A stretch of DNA of 53,838 nt from an uncultured Clostridia bacterium. GTDB lineage: Bacteria > Bacillota > Clostridia > Oscillospirales > Ruminococcaceae. The translations under genes and the position numbers were made by a program. Positions 1 through 9,203 of this stretch are shown here, in pieces; within the stretch, counting starts at the first letter, position 1, and every line of letters begins with the position of its first letter. Location of the stretch: the NCBI GenBank assembly GCA_937891895.1, contig CALATN010000075.1, positions 1-53,838 on the forward strand, written 5' to 3'. Under the pieces are notes generated by a model that did not search any database, was not told the DNA's origin, and saw only the letters and a program-made list of their open reading frames with translations.

Positions 1-2
1 AT

Positions 3-261
3 CAGGATATGGCCGTGTCAAGATATGAATTGCTGAAAGAATTGCGTAAGAGTTCATCGTACAAGTTTTTCTGTGTTGTCGATGACTGGTAGAGTATTTA
101 TCGTTTTGCAGGAAGTGATATCGGATTTATTCTTAACTATGAAAAAACAGGATTTGTCCGTTGTGCGGGGAAGGTTACGAAAACGGAACGGACAGTATGG
201 CGCATTTATAGGATGCAGTAATTATCCTGCGTGCAGGTATACGGGAACGACGAAAAGATAA
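3..261 (+). pseudogene. Wrecked UvrD/Rep-type helicase with zinc-ribbon tail
   Basis: Three reading frames each hold a piece of one protein. Frame 3 reads QDMAVSRYELLKEL and then KFFCVVDDW, followed by TAG at 90-92 where the family has Gln, then SIYRFAGSDIGFI; this is the UvrD/Rep motif II-III region (DEFQD...DDWQSIYRF). The zinc-ribbon start CPLCG lies in another frame at 155-169, and its end (RLRKRNGQYG then FIGCSNYPACRYT) is in a third frame ending at 261. So the gene has a nonsense codon, at least one frameshift and a large internal deletion joining the helicase core to the C-terminal topoisomerase-like zinc ribbon. The 5' part lies outside the window. The helicase identity is from family motifs; the loss of function is seen directly. 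Confidence 0.8.
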
Positions 262-1042
262 TTATGAGTAGCAAAAGTTTTTTACTCGACAAACCTTTTA
301 AAAGCAAGATGTAGGTATAAAATGTCCTGGGTTTCACCTTAATGGTTACGCGCTTCGCAGTGTTTAATAAGCAAAATTGCCAAAACGAAAAATAAAAATC
401 AAGTTGCAAAAAGCGGTGCATTTATGCATGACATATGAAAGTTAAGGCAGCAGAATTTGATGAAAAAATCCTGCATACCTGCATAATAGATTTTTATTGT
501 CTGTTTTTATGTAGTAGAGGCGTTACTTATTTATGTTTGTTATTTTGCATAAAAAAGCGAAGAAAATTTTTATAGAGGATGGTAGAATTATACTGGGTTT
601 TACGCAGCTAATGTGATGAAAATATGATATAATATAATAAATAATGGTTCATTTTGTTGAATTATGGTATTATTTAATATTATTACGTAAAGCAGATATA
701 TTATATCTAAAAACAATTCTAATATAAATAATGAAGCATGATAGAAAAATGGATATAAATAAAATACGATCTTCTGAATAGGATATTGCAAGATATTACG
801 TTATTTGCAAAAAATATAGTGTAGAAAAAATGATTTTTGTTTTCTTGTCAAAGGAAACTATACAGAAAGAAGCGATATTTATGTTGCAGTCAATAGTAGT
901 GACACACGATAAATAAATCTTTTGTCCGTCTAATGTCACAGGCTCAAATGACGTAAAATAGGGATTTGTGATCTATTGTCCCATTGTCCCGTTTTTAAGG
1001 AAGCTGTCATAATCAATAATACAACCAAGGAGAAATGATATA
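262..1042. other. AT-rich intergenic stretch before the defence island
   Basis: No supported gene. It is very AT-rich and contains only short chance frames. A 35-bp sequence at 923-957, whose frame reads CPSNVTGSND, recurs in degenerate form at 8221-8255 beyond the island. The 10-mer CTATTGTCCC at 973-982 also recurs at 8196-8205. An AAGGAG ribosome binding site at 1027-1032 serves the helicase gene. Confidence 0.5.
923..957 (+). repeat. Left copy of imperfect direct repeat flanking the defence island
   Basis: Begins TGTCCGTCTAATG and matches 8221-8255 at 29 of 35 positions by eye, in the same orientation. Both copies encode CPSN-x-TG-x-ND in the same relative frame, so this is probably a fragment of the coding sequence that survives at the right side. 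It may mark where the island inserted. Confidence 0.6.
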
Positions 1043-3838
1043 ATGTCAAATCAATTTTTAACAAACTATACCGATACAACATTTCTCGATAAAATCAAGG
1101 ATAATCTACGTCGCTGCAAATCATTTTCATTTTCGGTCAGCTTTATAAAAAAGGCTGGCCTTGTTTTGCTTTTTAAAGATATTGAAGCAGCGGTCGAACG
1201 TGGTGTTCAGGGCCGTATTATTACCTCTACATATCAAAATTTTACTGACATTGAATCAATTAAAAGTTTTTTTGCGCTTCAGTGTAAACATAACAATTTT
1301 GAATGTCATCTTGATTATGAATGCTTTCACGACAGCCATTATTCAACGCTTGGTTATCATTCGAAGGGCTATCTTTTTGAGTTTGAGGATTATTATGAGG
1401 TAATTGTCGGTTCTTCAAATATCACCCGTTATGCTTTGCTGAAAAATATTGAATGGGATGTTGTTGTACGTGAGGATACTCCAAATGTATATCGCCAGGC
1501 AGAAGCTGAATTTGAGGATAAATGGTCTGCAACTCATCTTTTGAATAATGATATTATCAATCTATATTCCAACAAGCTTAACTTTGCTATTGAGCGTTGG
1601 GATATGGACTATGATCTTTCTGCAACAAACGTTAAGCCTAATTTTATGCAGCGTAAGGCTTTAAAGGAATTAAATCGTTACCGTGCAGTAGGGACAGGCC
1701 GTGCACTGGTTGTTTCGGCTGCCGGAAGCGGTAAAACCTATCTTGCAGCGTTTGATGCACTCAACTTTAATCCCAAGCGACTGTTATATATTGTTCATGA
1801 GGGGTCAATTTTAAAGAAGTCTCTGGAAACTTTTGCTGATGTTTTCGGAAATAGTGTTACTTATGGCATCTTTAGCGGCGAAAGCAAAGAGATGGATGCA
1901 GATTTTGTGTTTGCAACAAATTTTACTATGTGCAAATCTCTTGAACTGTTTTCAAAGGAAGAGTTTGATTATATCATTATAGATGAATGTCATCACGCTA
2001 CTGCAAGAACATATATCGAGATCATCAATTATTTTAAACCTGAGTTTTTGCTTGGATTAACTGCAACACCTGAACGTATGGATAATGAGGACGTATTTGA
2101 ATTGTTTGATAAAAATGTTCCTTATGAATTACGTTTGCGTGATGCGATTATAAATGAACTTGTTGTGCCGTTCAAATATTATGGTATTCGTGATAAGCTT
2201 ATTGACTACGGTCTTCCGAAGAATGAAGAACGTAAAATGATTGCTCAGCTTGCAAATGAAGATCATATTGAATTTATATCTGAACAAATAGAGCAGCACA
2301 GAGTTCAGGGGAAGCTTAAAGCACTTGCATTTTGTCGTAACGTTACGCACGCAAGAATGATGTGTGAAGCTATGGGTGAGCGATACAAAACCGCATATCT
2401 GACAGGCAGAAATGACATAGGTGAAAGAATTCGTGCTTATAACGATCTGCAAAGTGATGAAGCTGATCTTGAAATTCTGTTTACAGTTGATATTCTTAAC
2501 GAAGGTGTCGATATTCCGGGTGTAAATATGGTGCTGTTTTTGCGCCCGACTGAGTCATCAACGATTTTTATTCAGCAGCTTGGACGAGGTCTGCGTAAAT
2601 ATGATAACAAGCCTTTTGTGACGGTTCTTGACTTTATCGGAAACAGCTATAAAAGAAGCGTTCAGATTGCTTTTGCACTCGGCAGCCTTTCAAAAAATCT
2701 TATTCTTGAAAAGAAGCTTATGCAGCAGCTTGTTATTGATGATTTTAAAGCACTTGGACTAAATGAATATGGTGTTGAAATTAACGTTGACGCTCTCAGT
2801 AAGGAAGAAATCATCAATTATATTGAAAACGAGAATTTCAACAGCTTGACTTATATGAAACAGGACTATTTCAATTTTAAGAAATACATCAATTCGGAAT
2901 TCTATCCGAAGCACATGGATTTCTTGAATAATGATTGTGCACCTGATTTGCTCAGATTTATGAGCATTAAAATCCACGGCAAGAAAAATGTGTCGTACTA
3001 TAATTTCCTTCACGGAATTGAAGAAGAAAATCTTCCGGTGTTTACTGAGGCGCAGGTTAAGTTTGCTAATTATCTTTCGGCAATGCTTCCGCTTGTAAGA
3101 AAACATGAATATCTGATTTTTGACTGTCTGGTAAAAGGTATTACAAAGCTGTCGGATATTGAGGATTTCTTAACTCACAACATAAGTGATTGCCGCAAGG
3201 AAGAAATTGAGCATGCACTGAAATATATTTATGAAAATGGTTATGCATCGTGTGTGGATAATAATCTTGTGTTAAATGTTGAACTGGATAGTGATTTCAT
3301 TGAATATATCGATGATCTGCTGTCCTACGGTCTGACACGATATTTTATTGATTTTGGTGACGAAAATGATTTTAAGCTGTGGCAGAGCTACCGTATGGAT
3401 CAGGTGCAGTTGAAATTTTTAAAGAACCCTCAGTACAATCAGGTCGGTACATACTATTATGATAAGGACGTTATAATTTTTGCTTCACTCAAAAAGGATC
3501 TGGCGGATGAGGATAGGTTGAATTATAATGATAAATTTCTTGAACCGTCGATTTTTCAGTGGGAAAGTATGGCGAATGTTTCTGCTGCCGATGTAGAAAA
3601 ACAACAGAACAGTGACTATGCATACCTGTTTATTCGTAAAGTATCCGCTGAAAATGGTATTGTTTTGCCGTTTATCTATGTAGGAAAAGGGAAGATGACT
3701 AATCCACGCAGGCAAGTGAAGTTTGATCAATCAAAAGGCAAGGATGTAATTACATATCTTTACGATATTGTAATGGAAAATGAGCTGCCTGATTACTTGC
3801 AGTATGATTTTGGATTAACAAAGTGGGGTATATCATGA
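1043..3838 (+). CDS. PLD-nuclease/SF2 helicase, DUF3427 family
   Basis: 931-residue DNA/RNA helicase of the kind found in defence islands. The N-terminal part is a phospholipase-D-like nuclease domain with HSKGYLFE (His about 106) and a following GSSN, an HxK-type signature. The superfamily II helicase core follows: Walker A AAGSGKT near residue 226, DEAH-like box DECHH near 313, LTATPER, and motif VI QQLGRGLRKY. The C-terminal third fits the DUF3427 region. The ATG has AAGGAG ten bases upstream. Its stop overlaps the Nudix start (ATGA), so the two are translationally coupled. Family members are known beside Nudix hydrolases; a role in restricting foreign DNA is inferred from the McrBC neighbours. 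Confidence 0.88.
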   Translation: MSNQFLTNYTDTTFLDKIKDNLRRCKSFSFSVSFIKKAGLVLLFKDIEAAVERGVQGRIITSTYQNFTDIESIKSFFALQCKHNNFECHLDYECFHDSHYSTLGYHSKGYLFEFEDYYEVIVGSSNITRYALLKNIEWDVVVREDTPNVYRQAEAEFEDKWSATHLLNNDIINLYSNKLNFAIERWDMDYDLSATNVKPNFMQRKALKELNRYRAVGTGRALVVSAAGSGKTYLAAFDALNFNPKRLLYIVHEGSILKKSLETFADVFGNSVTYGIFSGESKEMDADFVFATNFTMCKSLELFSKEEFDYIIIDECHHATARTYIEIINYFKPEFLLGLTATPERMDNEDVFELFDKNVPYELRLRDAIINELVVPFKYYGIRDKLIDYGLPKNEERKMIAQLANEDHIEFISEQIEQHRVQGKLKALAFCRNVTHARMMCEAMGERYKTAYLTGRNDIGERIRAYNDLQSDEADLEILFTVDILNEGVDIPGVNMVLFLRPTESSTIFIQQLGRGLRKYDNKPFVTVLDFIGNSYKRSVQIAFALGSLSKNLILEKKLMQQLVIDDFKALGLNEYGVEINVDALSKEEIINYIENENFNSLTYMKQDYFNFKKYINSEFYPKHMDFLNNDCAPDLLRFMSIKIHGKKNVSYYNFLHGIEEENLPVFTEAQVKFANYLSAMLPLVRKHEYLIFDCLVKGITKLSDIEDFLTHNISDCRKEEIEHALKYIYENGYASCVDNNLVLNVELDSDFIEYIDDLLSYGLTRYFIDFGDENDFKLWQSYRMDQVQLKFLKNPQYNQVGTYYYDKDVIIFASLKKDLADEDRLNYNDKFLEPSIFQWESMANVSAADVEKQQNSDYAYLFIRKVSAENGIVLPFIYVGKGKMTNPRRQVKFDQSKGKDVITYLYDIVMENELPDYLQYDFGLTKWGIS

Positions 3839-4245
3839 TTGAAGTAGTAGCAGCTCTGATATGGGATAACGACAAGTTTATGATTTGCCAGCGTCCTGCC
3901 AACAAGGCACGGCCGCTTCTCTGGGAATTTGTAGGCGGTAAGGTTGAACCCGGAGAGACCAAGGAACAGGCTCTTATTCGTGAATGTCGGGAAGAACTTG
4001 ACATTACTCTTGAAGTCGGTGAAGTTTTTACCGAAGTTATTCACGAGTATCCTGATATTACAATTCGTCTTACTGTATTCAACGCTGAAATTGCAGAAGG
4101 CACTCCAAAGCTTATAGAGCATAATGATCTGAAGTGGATCACGCCTGATGAGATACCGCTGTATGAGTTTTGTCCTGCGGATGTGGATATACTTAAAAGA
4201 ATAGATAGGACGTATTTGCGAGGAGAAGATTGTGGAGTATTATAA
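3835..4245 (+). CDS. Nudix (MutT-like) nucleoside triphosphate pyrophosphohydrolase
   Basis: 136 residues with an intact Nudix box (GGKVEPGETKEQALIREC then REELDI), matching Gx5Ex7REUxEE; the usual final Gly is Asp. It is closest in style to MutT-type pyrophosphohydrolases that act on oxidised or modified dNTPs. I chose ATG 3835 because it overlaps the helicase stop as ATGA and begins IEVVAALIW, the family's first beta strand. An in-frame start 12 bases upstream lies inside the helicase gene and has no ribosome site. Pairing with a DUF3427 helicase is a recurrent arrangement; the substrate in this setting is not known. Confidence 0.88.
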   Translation: MIEVVAALIWDNDKFMICQRPANKARPLLWEFVGGKVEPGETKEQALIRECREELDITLEVGEVFTEVIHEYPDITIRLTVFNAEIAEGTPKLIEHNDLKWITPDEIPLYEFCPADVDILKRIDRTYLRGEDCGVL

Positions 4246-4269
4246 GAGGTTTGAAAGGTGAGATAGTAA

Positions 4270-6699
4270 ATGATAATTAAAGAAAAAATATTAAAGTTAA
4301 TTGATGATTATAAAAAAGCATTTACAGCACAGCATTGGGAAGAAGAAAGATATAAATGGCAAGCTGTGAAACATTATCAGGACATAAAGGGAGCTGGTTT
4401 TAACAACTTTTCAGATAGATTTTTAGCTGCTACTGAAAAGCACTTTAATCTTTTGTCTACGAGTTCTTATTGGCACCCACGTGCTATGATTGGAAATTTC
4501 TGCGAAATATGTGGAGATGAGGGAGTAGCTGAACAATTTGATATGTTATATGATGAATCCAAGGATCTGAAAACGAGAATACAGAATTTTATGGATTATT
4601 TTGCATCAGAAGAACGTATTGGAGAAGTTAATAAGAAGCTGAGCAAAACCTTAAAGACTAATCAGGACCCACGTTCAATCTCAGTTTATCTTGCGTCAGA
4701 ATTTCCGGATAAGTATTACTTCTATATGCCAAGTATATATGATAAAGCAAAGGAATTGTTTAATTATAATCAGCCGAAAGGTTTTTCGCCTGTTGACAAG
4801 ATGCTGAAATATTTTGAATTCTGTGATGAAATCTGCAAATACATCAAGCAAGATACGGAACTTATAGAAATGGTTTCAAACGTTATTACAGACAAAGAAT
4901 ATGATGATAAATCACTTCATATTTTAGTGCAGGATATTTTATTCTTTTATATGAATACCGCAGAAAATACAAGGTTTTGGAAAATGTCAGAGGGCAATTT
5001 GTCTTTTGAAGAGCGTAAAATACTTCGAGAAAATCAAGTGGTTTGTCTTGCTTTCTCTGATAATAGTGCTAAATCGGATGATAAAAGGACATTTGCATCA
5101 CAAAGTTCTGATTTCCAAGGTGATATTTCAGGAGATTATTTTTATCTTTGTTACGGAAATGAGCAAGTGGTATTGCTTGGGCGATTTGAAGATGATGAAA
5201 TAATTCCATCGGAAACCTATATAAATCGAAAAGGGTGGATATGCAGACGATACACGTTATTGGAAAAAGCAATAGTAGATAAAAAATATACAGGTTCTAA
5301 AAAGCGTTGGGCTCCATCATACAATTCAACGTTTATTTCCGTTCCTTCAACTCAAGTATCCCTTTTTGAAAAAGAAATCTTGATTCCATTCTTTAATAGA
5401 AGCTTGGAAAATGCAGTAAAATATGTCGGTTTCTTTCCAACATTAGATGAATACACACCTGATATTTCAACAGAACAATGGAAAATGCTTTTAAATAATC
5501 CGAATGTATTTGACGAAAACAGCTCGTTTGTAATAAATTGCTTTTATGATCACGGCGGTCAGGCGACTTGCAAGGAACTTGTAGAAGTATATGGACATGA
5601 TTATTATTTTTATAACAATATCTCAACAAAGCTTGCTAAACGTATATATGAAGAAACAAATTGTCCTTTGTATAAAAGAGATAATGGTACGGATTGCAGA
5701 TGGACGATTCTTTTTACAGGTAAGCAAGCCGAAAAAGAGCAGCAGGGTGTTTTTGTGTGGCGGTTAAGAGACGAATTGAAAGAAGCTATTTCCGAATTGA
5801 GACGATCAAAGAGGAATTCATATAAAAAAAATAATTTCCTGAACGATGTCTATATCACTTCCACTGAATACGACAGGCTTTACACGCTCCTTAAGCACAA
5901 GAAAAATATTATTCTTCAGGGTGCTCCCGGTGTTGGTAAAACCTTTGCGGCAAAACGTCTTGCATACTCCATTATGGGTGAAATAGATGACAACAGAGTT
6001 CAGTGTGTACAGTTTCACCAGAGCTATTCCTATGAAGATTTTATAGAGGGATACAGGCCATTGGAGGATGGTGGATTTGAACTTCGTGATGGTGTTTTCA
6101 AAAAATTCTGTGATAAAGCTTCAAGAAATACGGATAAGGAATATTTCTTTATCATTGATGAAATAAATCGTGGTAATATGAGCAAGATTTTCGGTGAGTT
6201 GCTTATGCTGATTGAAGCTGATAAACGTGGTTCTGAGCATTCTCTGAATCTTGTATACAGCGGAGAGCCTTTCTTTGTTCCTGAAAATTTACATATTATT
6301 GGTATGATGAATACAGCCGACCGTAGCCTTGCTATGATTGATTACGCACTTCGCAGACGTTTTTCTTTCTATTCAATGAAGCCTGCATTTGAAAGCGAAG
6401 GCTTCAAGAAACATGCTGAGCAGGTAAAATGCGATCTGTTCCACAAGGTTGTTGAAGCAATAAAAAATCTTAATGAAACCATTGTTGATGACAAATCTCT
6501 GGGTAAGGGTTTTGAAATAGGACACAGCTATTTTTGTTCCGATAGCCCCGAATCAATTACCGATGAAATAGTGAAGAATATCATTGCTTTTGAGATTATT
6601 CCGACTATTGAAGAATACTGGTTTGATAACGAAACAAAGCTTAATGATGAACGTCAGAAGCTTGAAAAAATTATAGGTGACAATAATGGAGCTGTATAA
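4270..6699 (+). CDS. McrB-like GTPase/AAA+ subunit of a McrBC restriction system
   Basis: 809 residues. The C-terminal AAA+ motor has Walker A GAPGVGKTFAAKR near residue 550, a Walker B region FFIIDEINRGNMSKIFGE near 627, and the McrB signature MMNTADRSLAMIDYALRRRF near 680. The long N-terminal half is not the E. coli McrB DNA-binding domain. It starts with a WEEERYKWQAVKHYQ-type domain, then a possible EVE-like segment (VVLLGRFEDDEIIPSETY), then a segment with YFYNNISTKLAKRIYEETNC that resembles domains upstream of other McrB-like motors. These probably read modified bases or other target features. It overlaps mcrC by 14 bases. Confidence 0.9.
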   Translation: MIIKEKILKLIDDYKKAFTAQHWEEERYKWQAVKHYQDIKGAGFNNFSDRFLAATEKHFNLLSTSSYWHPRAMIGNFCEICGDEGVAEQFDMLYDESKDLKTRIQNFMDYFASEERIGEVNKKLSKTLKTNQDPRSISVYLASEFPDKYYFYMPSIYDKAKELFNYNQPKGFSPVDKMLKYFEFCDEICKYIKQDTELIEMVSNVITDKEYDDKSLHILVQDILFFYMNTAENTRFWKMSEGNLSFEERKILRENQVVCLAFSDNSAKSDDKRTFASQSSDFQGDISGDYFYLCYGNEQVVLLGRFEDDEIIPSETYINRKGWICRRYTLLEKAIVDKKYTGSKKRWAPSYNSTFISVPSTQVSLFEKEILIPFFNRSLENAVKYVGFFPTLDEYTPDISTEQWKMLLNNPNVFDENSSFVINCFYDHGGQATCKELVEVYGHDYYFYNNISTKLAKRIYEETNCPLYKRDNGTDCRWTILFTGKQAEKEQQGVFVWRLRDELKEAISELRRSKRNSYKKNNFLNDVYITSTEYDRLYTLLKHKKNIILQGAPGVGKTFAAKRLAYSIMGEIDDNRVQCVQFHQSYSYEDFIEGYRPLEDGGFELRDGVFKKFCDKASRNTDKEYFFIIDEINRGNMSKIFGELLMLIEADKRGSEHSLNLVYSGEPFFVPENLHIIGMMNTADRSLAMIDYALRRRFSFYSMKPAFESEGFKKHAEQVKCDLFHKVVEAIKNLNETIVDDKSLGKGFEIGHSYFCSDSPESITDEIVKNIIAFEIIPTIEEYWFDNETKLNDERQKLEKIIGDNNGAV

Positions 6700-7723
6700 A
6701 AATCAAATTCCAATCGGGAATATTTACTATATGCTCAGTTATGCGTTCAAGGATTTACGGGAGCAGAATGTTGTTTCCGTAAAGCCTGAGGAGTTTGAAA
6801 ATATTCATCAGCTTATGGCAGAGATCATAATCCGTGGTGTATCATATCAGCTTAAAAAGGGTTTGCTGCGTAATTATGAAAGCTGTCAGGAAGAGTTGTC
6901 TGTTCTTCGTGGAAAGATCAATATTTCTGATACTATAAACAGCGGCAGTCTTATAAGACGAAAACTAATATGCAGTTATGATGAATACACCGATAACACA
7001 TTAATGAACAGGATTCTGAAATCTGTAATGCTGCTTCTGATTCGTTCAGAAATAAAGGATAATCAGGCAGTTGAACTCCGTAGGCTTGTCCGTTATTTCA
7101 GCAGCATTGCGGAGGTTAACTTGTTCAATATTCGTTGGGATTCACTTACATATAACAGAAACCACGGTGAATACCGATTGCTTATGAGTGTATGCAGAAT
7201 TATCTGTGAAAATATGCTTCATTCCACAGAAGACGGTGATGTCAGACTTGTATCATTCACTGATGAAAATCTGAACACGCTGTATGAGAAATTTATTCTA
7301 AACTACTATATCGAGCATTATTCTAAATTGAAACCGGCTTCGCCGGAAATCAAGTGGGCAATAAGCGGCGCTACAGGAATGCTTCCAAAAATGAAGTCGG
7401 ATATTATGCTGACAAGCGATAACAGAAGGCTCATTATAGATGCAAAATTTTATTCTAGATCAACTCAAAGGCATTTTGATAAGGACAGTTTTCACTCCCA
7501 TAACCTGTATCAGATTTTTACTTATGTTAAAAATGAGGCAGTGAGTCACAGCGGTGATGTTTCGGGGATGCTCTTATATGCAAAAACAAAGGATGATCTG
7601 ATACCTAACGAGGGTGCGTCCTTTAATATGAACGGAAATGTGATTACTGTAAAAAGCCTTGATTTAAGCGGTGACTTTGATAGCATTAAAATACAGCTCG
7701 ATAATATAGCAAAGGAAATATAG
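6686..7723 (+). CDS. McrC-like nuclease subunit
   Basis: 345 residues from ATG 6686; an in-frame GTG at 6677 is possible but deeper inside mcrB. The N-terminus IPIGNIYYMLSYAF is typical of McrC. A PD-(D/E)xK nuclease core appears as KSDIMLTSDNRRLIIDAKFY, with Asp and DAK as likely metal ligands, followed by HSHNLYQIFTYVKN as the Q-type motif. McrC supplies the cutting activity and stimulates the McrB motor. Together the two genes form a complete McrBC-type system that restricts modified DNA. It is translationally coupled to mcrB and followed after one base by the next gene. Confidence 0.9.
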   Translation: MELYKNQIPIGNIYYMLSYAFKDLREQNVVSVKPEEFENIHQLMAEIIIRGVSYQLKKGLLRNYESCQEELSVLRGKINISDTINSGSLIRRKLICSYDEYTDNTLMNRILKSVMLLLIRSEIKDNQAVELRRLVRYFSSIAEVNLFNIRWDSLTYNRNHGEYRLLMSVCRIICENMLHSTEDGDVRLVSFTDENLNTLYEKFILNYYIEHYSKLKPASPEIKWAISGATGMLPKMKSDIMLTSDNRRLIIDAKFYSRSTQRHFDKDSFHSHNLYQIFTYVKNEAVSHSGDVSGMLLYAKTKDDLIPNEGASFNMNGNVITVKSLDLSGDFDSIKIQLDNIAKEI

Positions 7724-7724
7724 G

Positions 7725-8084
7725 ATGCAGAAAAAACTGATAAACTATTCAAAAAAGAAAAAGACGATTACCATTGAAGAATTATCATCAATGTGCGTGG
7801 GAATAGATAATTTTCGTGAGGAAATATATCGTCTTGCTGAGGACGGAACTATCTCTCCAGTGAAAACAAGCGGAACTGACGGAAACCTTTCACGTCCGCA
7901 GTATAAAAAGTATAGAATAAATATTGCTGAAGAAAAAACTGACTATACTGCCGAAATACACAGGCTGCACCCACGTCTTATTGCGAACGGGTATCTGAAA
8001 AGGAAGCCTGAGGAATACACAAAATATAAAGATATAATCTTAATGTTGGATAAGTATATCAGTGGTGTAACAGATAATAAATAA
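7725..8084 (+). CDS. Small protein, possible truncated JetD/DUF2220-like
   Basis: 119 residues, basic at the N-terminus (KKLINYSKKKKTITIEEL) and starting just after mcrC, so in the same operon. The first half looks like a winged-helix fold. The tail LHPRLIANGYLKRKPEEY recalls the N-terminal region of Wadjet JetD/DUF2220-type proteins, which are normally about 400 residues and carry a Toprim-like nuclease. No such domain follows here, so this is either a stand-alone short subunit or a truncated gene. The resemblance is weak. The island's right-hand debris begins soon after the stop, which favours truncation. Confidence 0.55.
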   Translation: MQKKLINYSKKKKTITIEELSSMCVGIDNFREEIYRLAEDGTISPVKTSGTDGNLSRPQYKKYRINIAEEKTDYTAEIHRLHPRLIANGYLKRKPEEYTKYKDIILMLDKYISGVTDNK

Positions 8085-8220
8085 GCTTATTTTAAATCAA
8101 AATCTGATTATTGTAATCTTTTTGCAAACATCGGAAGATCTGGAGTACGGCAAAAAGAATAGATAAAATGGAGTAGTGATATACGAAAAATAAGGCTATT
8201 GTCCCGGAGATTAGAAGTGA

Positions 8221-8255
8221 TGTCCGTCTAATGACACAGGCATAAATGATGAAAG
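8221..8255 (+). repeat. Right copy of the island-flanking direct repeat
   Basis: Matches 923-957 at 29 of 35 positions in the same orientation. Here it is continuous in frame with the nuclease-like relic that follows, suggesting that this copy lies in the original gene. Confidence 0.6.
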
Positions 8256-8570
8256 CACAAGATTTGACATAAAACAGCTTATCTGTCACCTGCTTGGTAT
8301 TGCAGAGCAAAACAAGGGCAAGCCTGCAAAGCTTGTGTATATGTTCTTTAAGCCTGTTGTGGATGATAAGGATGTAGCGAATGATATTGAAAAGGTATTT
8401 GATAAGTTGAAGGATGAAATAGAAGTGATATTCGGCTGCAAGATTATCAGGGAATTCTGCAAGGCTAATAATATTGAAGTTATGGCGATAGCTGAGGAAA
8501 GCAGAGTTATGGAAAAGCTGACGAAAGAAAACAAGAGAAATTTGCTTGAAAAAAATAATAATGTAAAGAG

Positions 8571-8604
8571 AAAGTACGATACTGAGTGGAGTATCGTACT
8601 TTTT
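8571..8604 (+). terminator. Intrinsic terminator
   Basis: Stem AAAGTACGATACT at 8571-8583, loop GAGTGG, stem AGTATCGTACTTT at 8590-8602, then T run. It is a perfect 13-bp stem and probably the original terminator of the relic gene. Confidence 0.88.
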
Positions 8605-8769
8605 GTTTGTAAACTTTCTATAAACAATGCCACTATAAAAAAGGGAATGGGGATTTTTTCTCGAATATTATATATAAGGGATAGTTTTCGTATTGGAGGA
8701 ATCAGTATTTTTCTGATTATCAAAGTCAGTTATGTAATGAAAATTATGTTGTGTAAAGGAGAAGGTTGA

Positions 8770-8901
8770 ATGAAAGCTTTAAAATCCTTGTTGTTTTTAG
8801 TGGGGTTAATAATTGTAACTGGTGTTAATGTAATACTTGCAGTGGTGATGAATCAGATGTCTATAATACATATCTCAACAGGGTTGCTATTATTAATCTG
8901 A
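8770..8901 (+). CDS. Possible 43-residue hydrophobic peptide
   Basis: ATG preceded by AAGGAGAAGG at 8757-8766. It encodes MKALKSLLFLVGLIIVTGVN followed by further hydrophobic residues, so it looks like a signal peptide or a single membrane helix. From about 8847 the same DNA encodes a glycosylase-like relic in another frame, so this may be the 5' end of a secreted-protein gene fused to unrelated debris. It could still be expressed as a small membrane peptide. Nothing else identifies it. Confidence 0.3.
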   Translation: MKALKSLLFLVGLIIVTGVNVILAVVMNQMSIIHISTGLLLLI

Positions 8902-9203
8902 AAAAGCTTGCAGGTGGAAAAGATTGCGGCTCAGTTAAATCAATTGAATCATTACATTTTTCAAAACATGCTGAACTTTTTAAATGTAACCTTAAATCAC
9001 AGATTAAGGATATTAATCCTACAGTAATTATTTGTTGTGGTGGAGATGTGTATGAATGTGTAAAGAATAATGAATTGGTAGATAATATGGACATTGTGGT
9101 CAAGGGCTATCATCCAAGAGCAAGGGTATCAATATCGAAATACTATGATGAAGTGATTTCTAAATACAAGGAAATAAAGAAAGCAGATTGCCTGCAGTTC
9201 TGA
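8841..9203 (+). pseudogene. C-terminal relic, possibly uracil-DNA-glycosylase-like
   Basis: An open frame with no start codon reads DESDVYNTYLNRVAIINLKK, later INPTVIICCGGDVYECV and VVKGYHPRARVS, ending in TGA at 9201-9203. The order of a beta strand with INLKK, a strand ending ICCG, and a late HP motif resembles the C-terminal half of uracil-DNA-glycosylase-fold proteins. The N-terminal half is missing and has been replaced by the out-of-frame hydrophobic peptide above. The family call is tentative; that it is a coding relic is well supported by its composition. Confidence 0.45.

Larger units (their letters stand above)
8221..8604 (+). pseudogene. C-terminal remnant of a DNA-targeting or nuclease-like protein
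   Basis: A frame opens just after a TGA at 8218-8220 and reads CPSNDTGINDESTRFDIK, then LICHLLGIAEQNKGKPAKLV, with no start codon before it. The style (FDIKQ...KLVYMFFKP...IIREFCKANNI) is that of the last part of a restriction-nuclease-like protein of the PD-(D/E)xK type. The frame runs without a stop straight through a strong terminator hairpin and stays open to 8769, so its own stop appears lost. The 5' part is missing; a shred of the same sequence lies at 923-957. Truncation is seen directly; the family is a guess. Confidence 0.5.

Noticed and set aside
73..261. A real 62-residue protein
   Set aside because: The frame is the zinc-ribbon tail of a wrecked helicase whose other parts lie in the other two frames.
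8335..8769. A real 144-residue gene starting at ATG 8335
   Set aside because: The coding pattern begins further upstream without a start, and the frame runs through a strong terminator hairpin.
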